The notes under the pieces were generated by a model. It had not been told where the DNA came from and ran no database searches. It was given only the letters and a program-made list of their open reading frames with translations. From the NCBI RefSeq assembly GCF_039543185.1, contig NZ_BAABJG010000006.1, positions 124,001 through 188,000 of the forward strand: a stretch of DNA of 64,000 nucleotides. The letters run 5' to 3'. Below, piece after piece: positions 25,770 to 34,254 of the stretch. Source of the stretch: Paenibacillus_S vulneris (GTDB lineage Bacteria > Bacillota > Bacilli > Paenibacillales > NBRC-103111). Numbering within the stretch: the first letter of the stretch is position 1; every line of letters begins with the position of its first letter. Both the position numbers and the translations under genes were made by a program.

Positions 25770-27261
25770 GAGGCTTACCTCCCTTATTCACCGGAGCTTT
25801 AGGAGCTTCCGCGACGACCGGAGCATTCTTCAGCTCCTGCTGCAGCGCCTCCCACCGGTCGCGGAACGACTGCTTCGGCTTCATCGGGAAGAAACGCGAC
25901 TGTGTCCAGCCGGACATCGGTCCCGGGCCTTTCTTGATGAAGCCTTTGCTGATGAACGGCTTCTGCAGATAATAGGCGGATTTGGTCGCCATTTTGTACA
26001 AGGTCACGTTCCCGAACGCCGTCTGGAACGACTTGAACGCGGCGCGCTCGGCAAGCGGGGTCAGCCCCATCTTGACCTTGCGGGCGCGCAGCTGCACGAG
26101 CATATCGTGCAGCGGGATCTTGACCGGGCATGCCTCATAGCATGCCCCGCACAAACTGGAAGCGTAGGCCAGCTGGCCCGCTTCCTTCATGTCCTGCTGC
26201 AGCAGCGGCGTCAATACGGCCCCGATAGGGCCGCTGTATACGCTGCCGTAGGTGTGTCCGCCCACATGACGGTACACGGGGCACGCGTTCAAACAGGCTG
26301 CACAGCGGATGCAGTGCAGCACCTCCTGGAACACCGGATCGCCGAGCTGCGCCGAGCGTCCGTTGTCCAGGACGATGAGATGGAGCTCCTCCGGTCCGTC
26401 GAGCTCCCCTTCGCGGCGCGGGCCGGTAATCATCGACGTATACGTCGTCAGCTTCTGGCCCGTTGCGCTGCGCGCGAGCAGGTTCAGGACGACCTCCAGG
26501 TCGTCATAGGTCGGAACCAAACGCTCCATCCCCATAATGACGACATGGGATTTAGGAATCGTGCTGACCATCCGCCCGTTCCCTTCATTGGAGACGAGCG
26601 TGATCGAGCCGGACTCGGCAACGCCGAAGTTACAGCCCGTCAAGCCGATATCCGCCTCAAGGAAGTAGTTGCGAAGCCGCTGCCTGGCATAGTTCGCAAG
26701 CACCTTCGTTTCCGGCGGGAACTGCTCACCGGACTCATCGTTAAACAAGTCGGCGATCTGCTGCTTGTTCTTATGAATCGCAGGGATGATCAAATGGGAA
26801 GGCGTTTCCTTGGCCAGCTGCAGAATATACTCGCCCAAGTCGGTCTCGATCGCCTCAATGCCGCGCTCCTCCAGATGATGATTCAGATGGATCTCTTCCG
26901 ATACCATCGATTTCCCTTTGGCAACCAGCTTCGCCTTGCGCTCCTCGGCAAGCTTCATGAACACCTTGACCGCTTCATCCGCCGTCTGGCAGAAATAGAC
27001 ATGTCCGCCCGCTTTGGTGACATTGTCCGTGAACTGGGTTAAATAATAATCCAGGTTCTCCACGACATGCTTCCGGATCTGCTTGCCGCGTTCGCGCCAC
27101 TCCTCCCAATGTCCGAAGTCGTCCATCGCCTTCAGCTTGGCGGTCTTCAGCTTATCGGTAGTGAATGCAACCGCTTTGCGGAGGAATTCGTCGGCAAGCG
27201 CTTCCTCTGTTCTCTTTTTCAATCCCGTCCCGATCAACTGCTTCTCATCGACCTGACTCAC
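25759..27261 (-). CDS. lutB: L-lactate oxidation iron-sulfur protein LutB
   Basis: 500-aa subunit with an N-terminal LUD domain and a C-terminal two-cluster ferredoxin module. The cluster motifs are CIRCAACLNACP (near residue 318) and CGACYEACPVK (near 370). It carries electrons from lactate oxidation together with LutA and LutC. Start is GTG at 27261, 9 bp after AAGGAG; it overlaps the lutA end by 17 bp. Full length for the family. Confidence 0.95.
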   Translation of the reverse strand: MSQVDEKQLIGTGLKKRTEEALADEFLRKAVAFTTDKLKTAKLKAMDDFGHWEEWRERGKQIRKHVVENLDYYLTQFTDNVTKAGGHVYFCQTADEAVKVFMKLAEERKAKLVAKGKSMVSEEIHLNHHLEERGIEAIETDLGEYILQLAKETPSHLIIPAIHKNKQQIADLFNDESGEQFPPETKVLANYARQRLRNYFLEADIGLTGCNFGVAESGSITLVSNEGNGRMVSTIPKSHVVIMGMERLVPTYDDLEVVLNLLARSATGQKLTTYTSMITGPRREGELDGPEELHLIVLDNGRSAQLGDPVFQEVLHCIRCAACLNACPVYRHVGGHTYGSVYSGPIGAVLTPLLQQDMKEAGQLAYASSLCGACYEACPVKIPLHDMLVQLRARKVKMGLTPLAERAAFKSFQTAFGNVTLYKMATKSAYYLQKPFISKGFIKKGPGPMSGWTQSRFFPMKPKQSFRDRWEALQQELKNAPVVAEAPKAPVNKGGKPHEH

Positions 27262-27988
27262 CGTTCTTCACTCCTTCCTCCAGCAGCTGCGCAATATGCA
27301 TTACGCGAATCGGCTTGTTGTCTTTATTCAAACGGCCTCCGATATTCATCAGACAGCCCATATCCGAACCGACCAGCACACTGGCCCCTGTAGAGCACAC
27401 ATGGCCCGCTTTTTCACAAACCATCGCCTCCGACATATCCGCCATCTTCACGGCAAAGGTACCGCCGAAGCCGCAGCAGTCTTCTTTTCTCGGAAGCTCG
27501 ATCAGCTCTAGGCCCTTCACTTCCGCCATCAGCTTGCCCGGCTCTTCCTTCACGCCCAGGAATCGCGTCGCATGACAGGAGGCATGGTATGTGACCTTCT
27601 CGTTGAATACGGCTCCCAAATCGGTCACGCCGAGCACGTTCACAAGGAACTGCGAAAACTCGTACATTTTACCGATCAAATCTTCCGCTTTCTTCTTCCA
27701 TTCGGGCTCATTCTCGAACAGCTGCGGATAGTAGTGATGAACCATCCCGGTACAGGAGCCGGACGGGGATACAACATAATCGCTGTGCTCGAAGGCCCGG
27801 ATCAAGCCGCGAGCCACTTCCCGCGCTTCATCCTGATAGCCGCTGTTGAAGGCAGGCTGTCCGCAGCACACTTGAGCTTGCGGGAAGTCCACCTCACAGC
27901 CGTAACGGTGCAGCAAACGGACAACGCTTTCTCCAACCTCCGGATACAACTGATCCGCCAGGCAAGTAATGAATAAAGAGACACGCAT
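27245..27988 (-). CDS. lutA: L-lactate oxidation protein LutA
   Basis: 247-aa subunit with two cysteine-rich CCG domains: VCCGQPAFNSGY near residue 41 and DCCGFGGTFAVK near 170, each followed by further cysteines. This is the form seen in LutA/YkgE and the GlpC/HdrB group. AAGGAAGG precedes the ATG. First gene of lutABC. A TTATCAG direct repeat with an internal palindrome lies 46-63 bp upstream and may be the LutR site. Confidence 0.94.
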   Translation of the reverse strand: MRVSLFITCLADQLYPEVGESVVRLLHRYGCEVDFPQAQVCCGQPAFNSGYQDEAREVARGLIRAFEHSDYVVSPSGSCTGMVHHYYPQLFENEPEWKKKAEDLIGKMYEFSQFLVNVLGVTDLGAVFNEKVTYHASCHATRFLGVKEEPGKLMAEVKGLELIELPRKEDCCGFGGTFAVKMADMSEAMVCEKAGHVCSTGASVLVGSDMGCLMNIGGRLNKDNKPIRVMHIAQLLEEGVKNGESGR

Positions 27989-28033
27989 GGGGTACCCTTC
28001 CTTTAGCTATAATTTGTAGTTTCACTCTTATGT

Positions 28034-28052
28034 TATCAGGTTATCAGATAAG
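28034..28052 (-). promoter_or_regulatory. Candidate LutR operator before lutA
   Basis: TTATCAGG followed by TTATCAGATAA on the plus strand. The second half is a perfect odd palindrome (TTATC-A-GATAA, 28041-28051), and TTATCAG repeats directly at 8-bp spacing. It lies ~50 bp upstream of lutA. No clear promoter hexamers could be chosen beside it. Confidence 0.4.
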
Positions 28053-28059
28053 TTCGATT

Positions 28060-28252
28060 TTGAAAAGCCTTATTTATAGTACAGCCACCGGTTCATCATT
28101 CATACCGTCCTCAACATAACCCAACAAGGGGGCGGGTCTGATGAAAACTACAAAGCTGGAAGGATCAACCAACCCCCTCCGGTGGAGCATCCCCCTCCAA
28201 CCAGGCTTCCAAAGCAGGCTATGCTGCGCAAAGCCCTTTTATAAATCATGTC
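28060..28252. other. Upstream region of lutABC, no gene seen
   Basis: Between the lut leader and the gerBAC terminator. The frame on the plus strand beginning near 28141 has no family signal and overlaps the germination gene antisense, so it is not called. The lutA promoter should lie near 28040-28100 on the minus strand; a TATAAA is visible but without a fitting -35. Confidence 0.4.
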
Positions 28253-28296
28253 AAAAAAAGCCGCCTTCCCCGCAAAGCCTTGCTTTCCTTCGGCTC
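28253..28296 (-). terminator. Probable terminator of gerBAC
   Basis: Minus-strand outer arms AGCCG/CGGCT with an inner AAAGC/GCTTT hairpin, then seven T. It starts 76 bp after the GerC-like stop. Confidence 0.5.
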
Positions 28297-28371
28297 CCTT
28301 ATCCGGGGATCGGCAGCTTATACTGCACCGTACTTATCAGCGTATTTTACCAGCCAAATGCCGACGGTTCT

Positions 28372-29553
28372 CTAGTCTTTGTAAGAACCGCTAACCTGAG
28401 GAGACTTATATTTTTGCGCATGATTGATAATCAGATGAACCTCCACTTCCTCCAGCGTATTCTCATTCAAAGGAAATTGGCCGTCCACCTGAATCGACCG
28501 CCACTTGTCCGGGTGACGCTTATAATACAGTTGGCCAAGATGCATCACATCCGCATGCAGGGCGAGCCCTTTTTTGTAATATTCCATCAGCTCCCTGCGA
28601 ATTGTCTGTTCGGCCAGACGCTGGATTTCCTCCAACGGCTTCTCCTCCGCAAGCTCCATCAGTGTTCCTTTGACCTTCAGCTTCGCCTTGAAACGAGGGA
28701 TGCCTTTGCCTCGATCGAGAATCTCGATCTTATGGGTCGCATCCTTTACCTCCAGTGTAGCAATAGTCGTATGCTGTTCCGACTGGACCGTCAGCGGGGA
28801 CGCTTCATAAGCTGACTGCATCCAGCGGCCGAGCATAATGTCGCTCATTTTCATCCAACCCACGTACCGGGTTCCGTTAAAAATAAACCCTCCTGACTTT
28901 TTCAGGATGCCCATCGGCTTATTTTGTTCCATCCACGTTTTCTCGGTTAACTCCACGGAAGGTATGATGACCGTCGAGGAAGGCTCCAGCATGCCGGCTA
29001 CGATTTCATTAACGTAATAAGGCTTTAAGTTCGACAGCTGCGCATAGTTTTGTTCGGGATTGCCCAGTATGCTGTCGAGCGTGCTTCGGTCAAAAAACGA
29101 CTTGGCGGAGAGAAGATCGTACATTTTCTCCTTGGTGCCGTAAAACCATTTGGTATACCTGGTCTCCTTATTGCGGTTGGTGAAATCGAATACCTTCTTC
29201 AGCATTTGCTCCTTCAGCACGTTTTCCGTCAGTATCAGGTAATTGACATGCCCGAGAAACATCGTTCCCTGGCCTGACGCGATCAGATCGCTTATGGCGG
29301 CAAGTACGGTTTCTCCCTTCCCCCTCCCAACCCAGTTTCGAACCGAATCGTTCTGCTGCTCCTGCTTCGCAATGGAAGAGAAGTTGATCATTTGTCCATA
29401 CACGACAAATTTATCGTCCTCATAATCGACGCCCAGCCCTACGATATAATTCAACCTCTGCACCTCTTCCGCATCCCAGCATCCTGTGAGCAGGAGAAAG
29501 GTGACGGAGATCAGCAAGCATTGACGGAGCCGTTTGAAGCCAGTGCGCTTCAA
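28372..29553 (-). CDS. Spore germination lipoprotein, Ger(x)C family
   Basis: 393-aa lipoprotein subunit of a nutrient germinant receptor in the inner spore membrane. Signal peptide with lipobox (ISVTFLLLTGCWD) places the lipidated Cys at about 25. The family phrases GCWDAEEVQRL and YIVGLGVDYED follow. It starts within the ATGA overlap of the preceding A subunit and ends the operon. Subunit order here is B-A-C. The germinant is unknown. Confidence 0.93.
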   Translation of the reverse strand: MKRTGFKRLRQCLLISVTFLLLTGCWDAEEVQRLNYIVGLGVDYEDDKFVVYGQMINFSSIAKQEQQNDSVRNWVGRGKGETVLAAISDLIASGQGTMFLGHVNYLILTENVLKEQMLKKVFDFTNRNKETRYTKWFYGTKEKMYDLLSAKSFFDRSTLDSILGNPEQNYAQLSNLKPYYVNEIVAGMLEPSSTVIIPSVELTEKTWMEQNKPMGILKKSGGFIFNGTRYVGWMKMSDIMLGRWMQSAYEASPLTVQSEQHTTIATLEVKDATHKIEILDRGKGIPRFKAKLKVKGTLMELAEEKPLEEIQRLAEQTIRRELMEYYKKGLALHADVMHLGQLYYKRHPDKWRSIQVDGQFPLNENTLEEVEVHLIINHAQKYKSPQVSGSYKD

Positions 29554-30986
29554 GAGCCTTCCTCCCCTTTCGAGCCGGAGGTTTCGCCGACGATGTCCAA
29601 GCTGTTTTTCCGGAACGGTAAGCGGATGAATTTCAGCAGGCTTTCTTTTCTTCCGTATTTTTCATAGCTGAAATAAGGCACACCGAACGATTGCGTATTA
29701 ATGGCGTATACCAGCATATAGAACAAGGCGATGATGGTGCCGTAAATACCGCATAGCGCAGACAAAATCAGGACGAACAGCCGCATGATCCTCGTCGTGC
29801 TCTGCAAATTCAAGTTCACGAGGGTGGACCCGGACACGATAGCCACCGCAGCGAGAAACGTCATACTCGGAGACAATATGCCTGCCCTCAAAGCCGCATC
29901 CCCGATAATAATCCCGCCTACGACCGTAATCGTCGAGCCGGTCGCTCTTGGCAGGCGGGCTCCCGCCTCCCTGAGCAAGTCGAGCAGGAACAGGCTGAGC
30001 AGCATTTCAACAAAAGCGGAAATAGGCAGCCCCAGACGCGAAATTCCTATGGTAGCAAGCAGCTGGAACGGAATTTGATCCTGGTTGTACATCAGCAATG
30101 AGATAAAGACCCCAGGGGAAAAGACGGCGATAAAAGCGGCGATGATCCGCAGCATCCGATTGGCGATAGCCACATGATAATTAAAGTAAGAATCCTCCGG
30201 GCTGATAAACAGCTCCGTCAGGGAGACCGGCGCTATCATAGCCGTAGGCGTGCCTTCCATAAATACGAGAAATTTGCCCCGCATCAGCCGTTCGGCCGCA
30301 TAATCCGGCTTCCCTGTGAAATTAGTTAACGGAAGGACGGTATACCGATTGCCTGTGATCGTATCCTCTAACCTGGCATTCCCCCCGACAAGAACCGTTT
30401 TTGCCAGATTCTCCAGACGCTGTTGAATGATAGAAAGGGAAATCTCCGGCACGCGGCCCTTAAAATAAAGCAACGCCACGCGCGTGCGGGTCGTGCCGTG
30501 GGAATAGTAATATTTTACGCTTAAATCGGTGGTGGCAAGCCGCTTCCGGATTAAAGCGATATTCGTGTCCAGCTCCTCGACAAACCCGTCCCGCGCTCCG
30601 CGTATGGAGGGCTCGAGAGCAGATTCCTCCGGATCCCTCCGGGGGACACTAGCCAGGTTCACGCTGTACAGCTCCCCCCTGCGTTCCAAATACAAGAACA
30701 GCTGGCCGCTGAAAATAAGCGAAGCATAGTCCGCAAGCTTCATTTGAGCTTCCTGAAGCAGCGCTGCGCCGTTTTCGTTCATCAGCTTGTCTAGCTCCCT
30801 GCCTTCGCCAGACAAAGAGCGAGTCAGCTCCGGAATGAAATATTCACGTAAACGGGTCGTATCCACGAGATTCGGCTGATAAAGCAAAACCGCCTTCTGT
30901 TCCGATAAGCCCAGCCTCTCGGTGCATATATCTTCGCAGTCGCGAAACGCGAGGCTCAGTCTACCCAGCACATTCCCTTCCGTCAC
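29550..30986 (-). CDS. Spore germination protein, GerA family (A subunit)
   Basis: 478-aa membrane subunit of a germinant receptor. The soluble N-terminal domain includes the family phrase TDLSVKYYYSHGTTRTRVAL. Hydrophobic helices follow from about residue 260, including the conserved PFQLLATIGISRLGLPISAF and the segment TVVGGIIIGDAAL. Start is GTG at 30986, forming a GTGA overlap with the B-subunit stop and preceded by AAAGGAG 9 bp upstream. Longer in-frame starts lie inside the preceding gene and are rejected. Confidence 0.93.
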   Translation of the reverse strand: MTEGNVLGRLSLAFRDCEDICTERLGLSEQKAVLLYQPNLVDTTRLREYFIPELTRSLSGEGRELDKLMNENGAALLQEAQMKLADYASLIFSGQLFLYLERRGELYSVNLASVPRRDPEESALEPSIRGARDGFVEELDTNIALIRKRLATTDLSVKYYYSHGTTRTRVALLYFKGRVPEISLSIIQQRLENLAKTVLVGGNARLEDTITGNRYTVLPLTNFTGKPDYAAERLMRGKFLVFMEGTPTAMIAPVSLTELFISPEDSYFNYHVAIANRMLRIIAAFIAVFSPGVFISLLMYNQDQIPFQLLATIGISRLGLPISAFVEMLLSLFLLDLLREAGARLPRATGSTITVVGGIIIGDAALRAGILSPSMTFLAAVAIVSGSTLVNLNLQSTTRIMRLFVLILSALCGIYGTIIALFYMLVYAINTQSFGVPYFSYEKYGRKESLLKFIRLPFRKNSLDIVGETSGSKGEEGS

Positions 30987-32083
30987 GTAGACCCGCTCCT
31001 TTCCGTCCTTTTCATCCATGCAAGCAGCGCAACACCCATACTGACGAACAAGATGATCGTGATCGCTCCGATAAAGTACCATTGATTCAACAGCCTTACG
31101 AACTCCTTATCTGAATGCGGCAGCAGCACAAATACGGTCATAAGAGCCGCAATGATGACAACCGTAACGAGGGAGGCTGTTTTTTTTGCCGTATGGCCGA
31201 TCAGCGTCTCCTTAACGAGAAGGATCGACATCGACAACCGGACAAAGGCGCCGGAGAGCCATTGGAAAATCGATAAAAAGTCGACATGCTCCACATAATG
31301 ACCGATCCGTACCAGCCGCCACTCCTCATAGGCCGGGAACCTCAGCTTGGCCGCCTCATCCGGTCCGAATTCCGCAATCGCCCCCATCAGAGGCCCTATC
31401 GTTAATCCAACAAGTGCCCATAGTGTGAACAGCAGATGGCGAAATTTCACTTTTTCCTTCATATGATGCTGCAGCAAAAGCACCAGCGCGATTTCCACCA
31501 TCCCTCCGCCTACGACAAAAATGCATTTCAGCACGGGATTCCATCCATTTTCCAATAGAGGAAGCAAATAAACGTAATGCTTGCGCGGAATATTCGCCGT
31601 AGCTACAAAAAAGCCAAATAAGACTACAAGGGGCAGCAGAAAAATACCGCATCTCGCAATCGTCTGTATGCCGGAATAAGCCGCCCAGATGCAAGCGCCC
31701 ATCAAGAGAAGGGTAATAAACCAGGCAGGGGTGTCGGGAAGAAACATACTTTTCACCCAACCAACTGTATCTACGATAGTTACGGTCCCGAGCACGAAGA
31801 CGTATACCAGAACGGGAACGCGCAAAAGCAAGGAAAGAAACGCTCCGTATCTCTGCTTCACCCATGAAAAGATCGGAGCCATGCTTGTGCTTTTCATCAC
31901 ATAGACAAGCAGAGGAAGCAAGCAGGTTATAAGCAGGCCTGCAATGAGAACGGAGATCCATGCGCTTCGTCCTCCGATTCCGAGCAGAAACGGTATCACA
32001 ATGACGTGATCCATAAGTCCGGAGGAAAGCATAAAAAGGGTAACTAGCTGGTGCAGATTCAGCACTTTCTGGTTAGCATCCAT
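30983..32083 (-). CDS. Spore germination permease-like protein, GerB family
   Basis: 366-aa integral membrane protein of the endospore germination permease family (amino-acid-permease fold), the germinant-binding B subunit. About ten hydrophobic stretches; it begins MDANQKVLNLHQLVTLFMLS and holds PFLLGIGGRSAWISVLIAG. The ATG at 32083 is chosen by family start and a GGTGG site; the longer frame has no better site. First gene of gerB-A-C, 174 bp downstream of the GntR regulator. Confidence 0.92.
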   Translation of the reverse strand: MDANQKVLNLHQLVTLFMLSSGLMDHVIVIPFLLGIGGRSAWISVLIAGLLITCLLPLLVYVMKSTSMAPIFSWVKQRYGAFLSLLLRVPVLVYVFVLGTVTIVDTVGWVKSMFLPDTPAWFITLLLMGACIWAAYSGIQTIARCGIFLLPLVVLFGFFVATANIPRKHYVYLLPLLENGWNPVLKCIFVVGGGMVEIALVLLLQHHMKEKVKFRHLLFTLWALVGLTIGPLMGAIAEFGPDEAAKLRFPAYEEWRLVRIGHYVEHVDFLSIFQWLSGAFVRLSMSILLVKETLIGHTAKKTASLVTVVIIAALMTVFVLLPHSDKEFVRLLNQWYFIGAITIILFVSMGVALLAWMKRTERSGST

Positions 32084-32257
32084 ATTCGAACCACCAACAG
32101 CTTCCATATTGTTTTGAAAATAAGGACAAGTTAGCCGTATTATTCCTCCGTTGGTACTTTCTATTCCTGTCATTTGGAAATGAAAAAAAGCTTCCCCTGC
32201 CCGCAGTATAGCGGCAAGAAAAGCCTTCCCTTAAAGGTAGAAACCCCGTGTCCAACC

Positions 32258-32971
32258 CTATTTCTTCAAAAATTTCAACAGCACCTGCTCGACATGAAAT
32301 AGATGATGCCGCATCGCTTCCTGAGCTCCAGCCGGATCCCGGTTAAGAATAGCCTGATAGATCGCTTTATGCTCCTTCAGCAGCTGCTTAGAGACGGTTT
32401 TGCTGGAATACATTTGCAGTCTTCTGGTTTCCCGGATAGCCGTCTGCATTTGAGTCGAGATGGAGTCGATCATACGTTCCATAATGGAATTATGTGTCGC
32501 CTGCGCCAAAGTCAGATGGAACAGCATATCGGAACGTTCCCCTTCCTCTTCATTGCCCAGGAAATCTTCCATATTGCGCAGCACTGCCTCAAATTTGGCG
32601 ATATCCTCGTCCGTCCGCTTCTCCGCAGCTAAGGCTGCATTGGAAATTTCGAGCGCCTTCCTCGCCTCGATTAATTCGATCACCGTCTCACGGCTCATGA
32701 GCAGCGAATCGAATACCGGAAGATCGACATCCTGCGCTTCAATGCTTCGTACATAGCTGCCCTCGCCCTGATGGATTTCGACAAGCCCCATCGCCTTCAA
32801 CGCGCTGAGCGCTTCCCTCACGGTAGATCTTCCGACCTGAAAGCGCTCGGACAGCTCTTTGGCCGACGGAAGCTTTTGTCCCGGCGTCAAGGCTCCGCTG
32901 ACAATCTGCTCCTTGATTTGATCCGCTATGACTTCATATATTTTACGCGACGATATTTTTTGAATTTCCAA
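32258..32971 (-). CDS. GntR/FadR-family regulator, probable LutR
   Basis: 237-aa regulator with an N-terminal winged helix (LPSAKELSERFQVGRSTVREALSALKA motif region, residues ~33-60) and a C-terminal all-helical FCD domain with an Asp/His metal-site pattern (MLFHLTLAQATHN, HKAIYQAI). Length and subfamily match B. subtilis LutR, which represses lutABC. The lut genes lie 4 kb downstream beyond the germination operon. Start is TTG at 32971 after a G-rich site. A near-consensus promoter precedes it. LutR identity is inferred from family and proximity. Confidence 0.75.
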   Translation of the reverse strand: MEIQKISSRKIYEVIADQIKEQIVSGALTPGQKLPSAKELSERFQVGRSTVREALSALKAMGLVEIHQGEGSYVRSIEAQDVDLPVFDSLLMSRETVIELIEARKALEISNAALAAEKRTDEDIAKFEAVLRNMEDFLGNEEEGERSDMLFHLTLAQATHNSIMERMIDSISTQMQTAIRETRRLQMYSSKTVSKQLLKEHKAIYQAILNRDPAGAQEAMRHHLFHVEQVLLKFLKK

Positions 32972-33019
32972 ATCGGCCGCCCCCTATTAACGAAAGTTTC
33001 CGTTCCATATCCCACGTTT

Positions 33020-33048
33020 ATTATACCCATCCCGATGCATAATGCCAA
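33020..33048 (-). promoter_or_regulatory. Promoter of the GntR regulator gene
   Basis: Minus-strand -35 TTGGCA (33043-33048), 17-bp spacer, perfect -10 TATAAT (33020-33025), about 50 bp before the TTG start. Confidence 0.75.
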
Positions 33049-33168
33049 TTGATCCCTAAATCTTACTCTATCGAGGCCAGTTTTAAGCCGTTTTCTATCC
33101 TAATCCTGCGCTAACAGGCCCGCTCCCCCTTGCCGACCGTAATTGTGCTATTGGATGAAGCCAAGCCA

Positions 33169-34041
33169 TTAGATAAAGCCCTTGGCTGATTGACGATACA
33201 GCCCCGGCGTCATGCCCACCGACTTGCGGAACAGCCTGATGAAATAATTATAGTCGCTGAAGCCGACCTGAGCGGCGACCTCGGGAACTGGCAGCACGCT
33301 TCCGGTCAGGAGCCGTTTGGCCGCCTCCATTCTAAGCGCGTGGTGGTATTGCAGAGGGCTAAGCCCGGTATGCCTTTTTAAGCAGCGTGCCGCATAATCA
33401 AAGTTAAAATGAAGCTCCTCCGCCATGCGGGCGGCCTGAAAAGGCTCCGTGACGCGTTCCTCCAGATAAGCCTTGACCTGTTCCGAGATGAGATAGGACC
33501 GGGTCGACCTGCGCTGCTCGCGAACCCCCGCCTGGATTACCGAGAGCAGCCTCCCTAATACGACCTGCAGGTCTACGGCATGCTCCTGCGTCAGACTTTC
33601 CCGCAGCCGGAGCATCTCATTCAGGACGGGGATCAGCGGCTTTCGGTCCACCGGCCCGTATTTAGGCAAGAACAAGTATTGCTCCGCCGGCGTCAGATCG
33701 CTGTCCGTCCCCCTGCGGACGAGTGTCGACCAAGGGATATGCTTCTCCGGAAGCTGCGCCACGGCCCGTTGGTGGCGGAAGTGAAGCCAGTACAGCTCCG
33801 TCTCCTCCGTGCAGGGACGATGTCCGAAATGCGTCCTTCCGGGCTCAAGCAGCAGCATTTGGCCGGCCTCAATGTCGTAGGGAACCCCGTCCTCGGTCAT
33901 ATACAAGGTTCCGCTGCAAACGATGATGAGGTCATACACCTCAAACGACCGCTCGAAGTGCTGCATGCCTTTCTTCCATATTGAAAATCCCGCCGTTAAA
34001 AACTGGGGCAGCGGAGGTATGGGCAGCTGTAAGATATCCAT
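33169..34041 (-). CDS. AraC family regulator with cupin domain
   Basis: 290-aa regulator. An N-terminal cupin-like sugar-binding domain (IVCSGTLYMTEDG, GQMLLLEPGRTHFGH) is followed by two C-terminal helix-turn-helix motifs, AARMAEELHFNFDYAARCLKR and VPEVAAQVGFSDYNYFIRLF. AGGAAACC precedes the ATG. It is divergent from the glycoside hydrolase gene at 34255 with a 213-bp shared control region, so it probably activates that gene in response to its sugar. Confidence 0.9.
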   Translation of the reverse strand: MDILQLPIPPLPQFLTAGFSIWKKGMQHFERSFEVYDLIIVCSGTLYMTEDGVPYDIEAGQMLLLEPGRTHFGHRPCTEETELYWLHFRHQRAVAQLPEKHIPWSTLVRRGTDSDLTPAEQYLFLPKYGPVDRKPLIPVLNEMLRLRESLTQEHAVDLQVVLGRLLSVIQAGVREQRRSTRSYLISEQVKAYLEERVTEPFQAARMAEELHFNFDYAARCLKRHTGLSPLQYHHALRMEAAKRLLTGSVLPVPEVAAQVGFSDYNYFIRLFRKSVGMTPGLYRQSAKGFI

Positions 34042-34254
34042 CGGTTTCCTCCCGGCAGCAAGCCTTCACGTCCTTCTTGCTCTTAGTGTAGTGCACCGGG
34101 CCGCCAAATTCAATCCGCAGATTCGGTCGAAAATATGCTATAAATGGTCGTGCACCTACCTATATCCGCGACGGCTCTATCCTATATAGTGAAGACATGT
34201 AATCGCTATCAGGTTATCTCATACAACCTACTACTTATCTCAAAGGAGCGTGCA

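Noticed and set aside
25696..27042. 448-aa open frame on the plus strand
   Set aside because: Antisense to lutB, Arg/His/Leu-rich composition typical of a shadow, no ribosome site or family motif.
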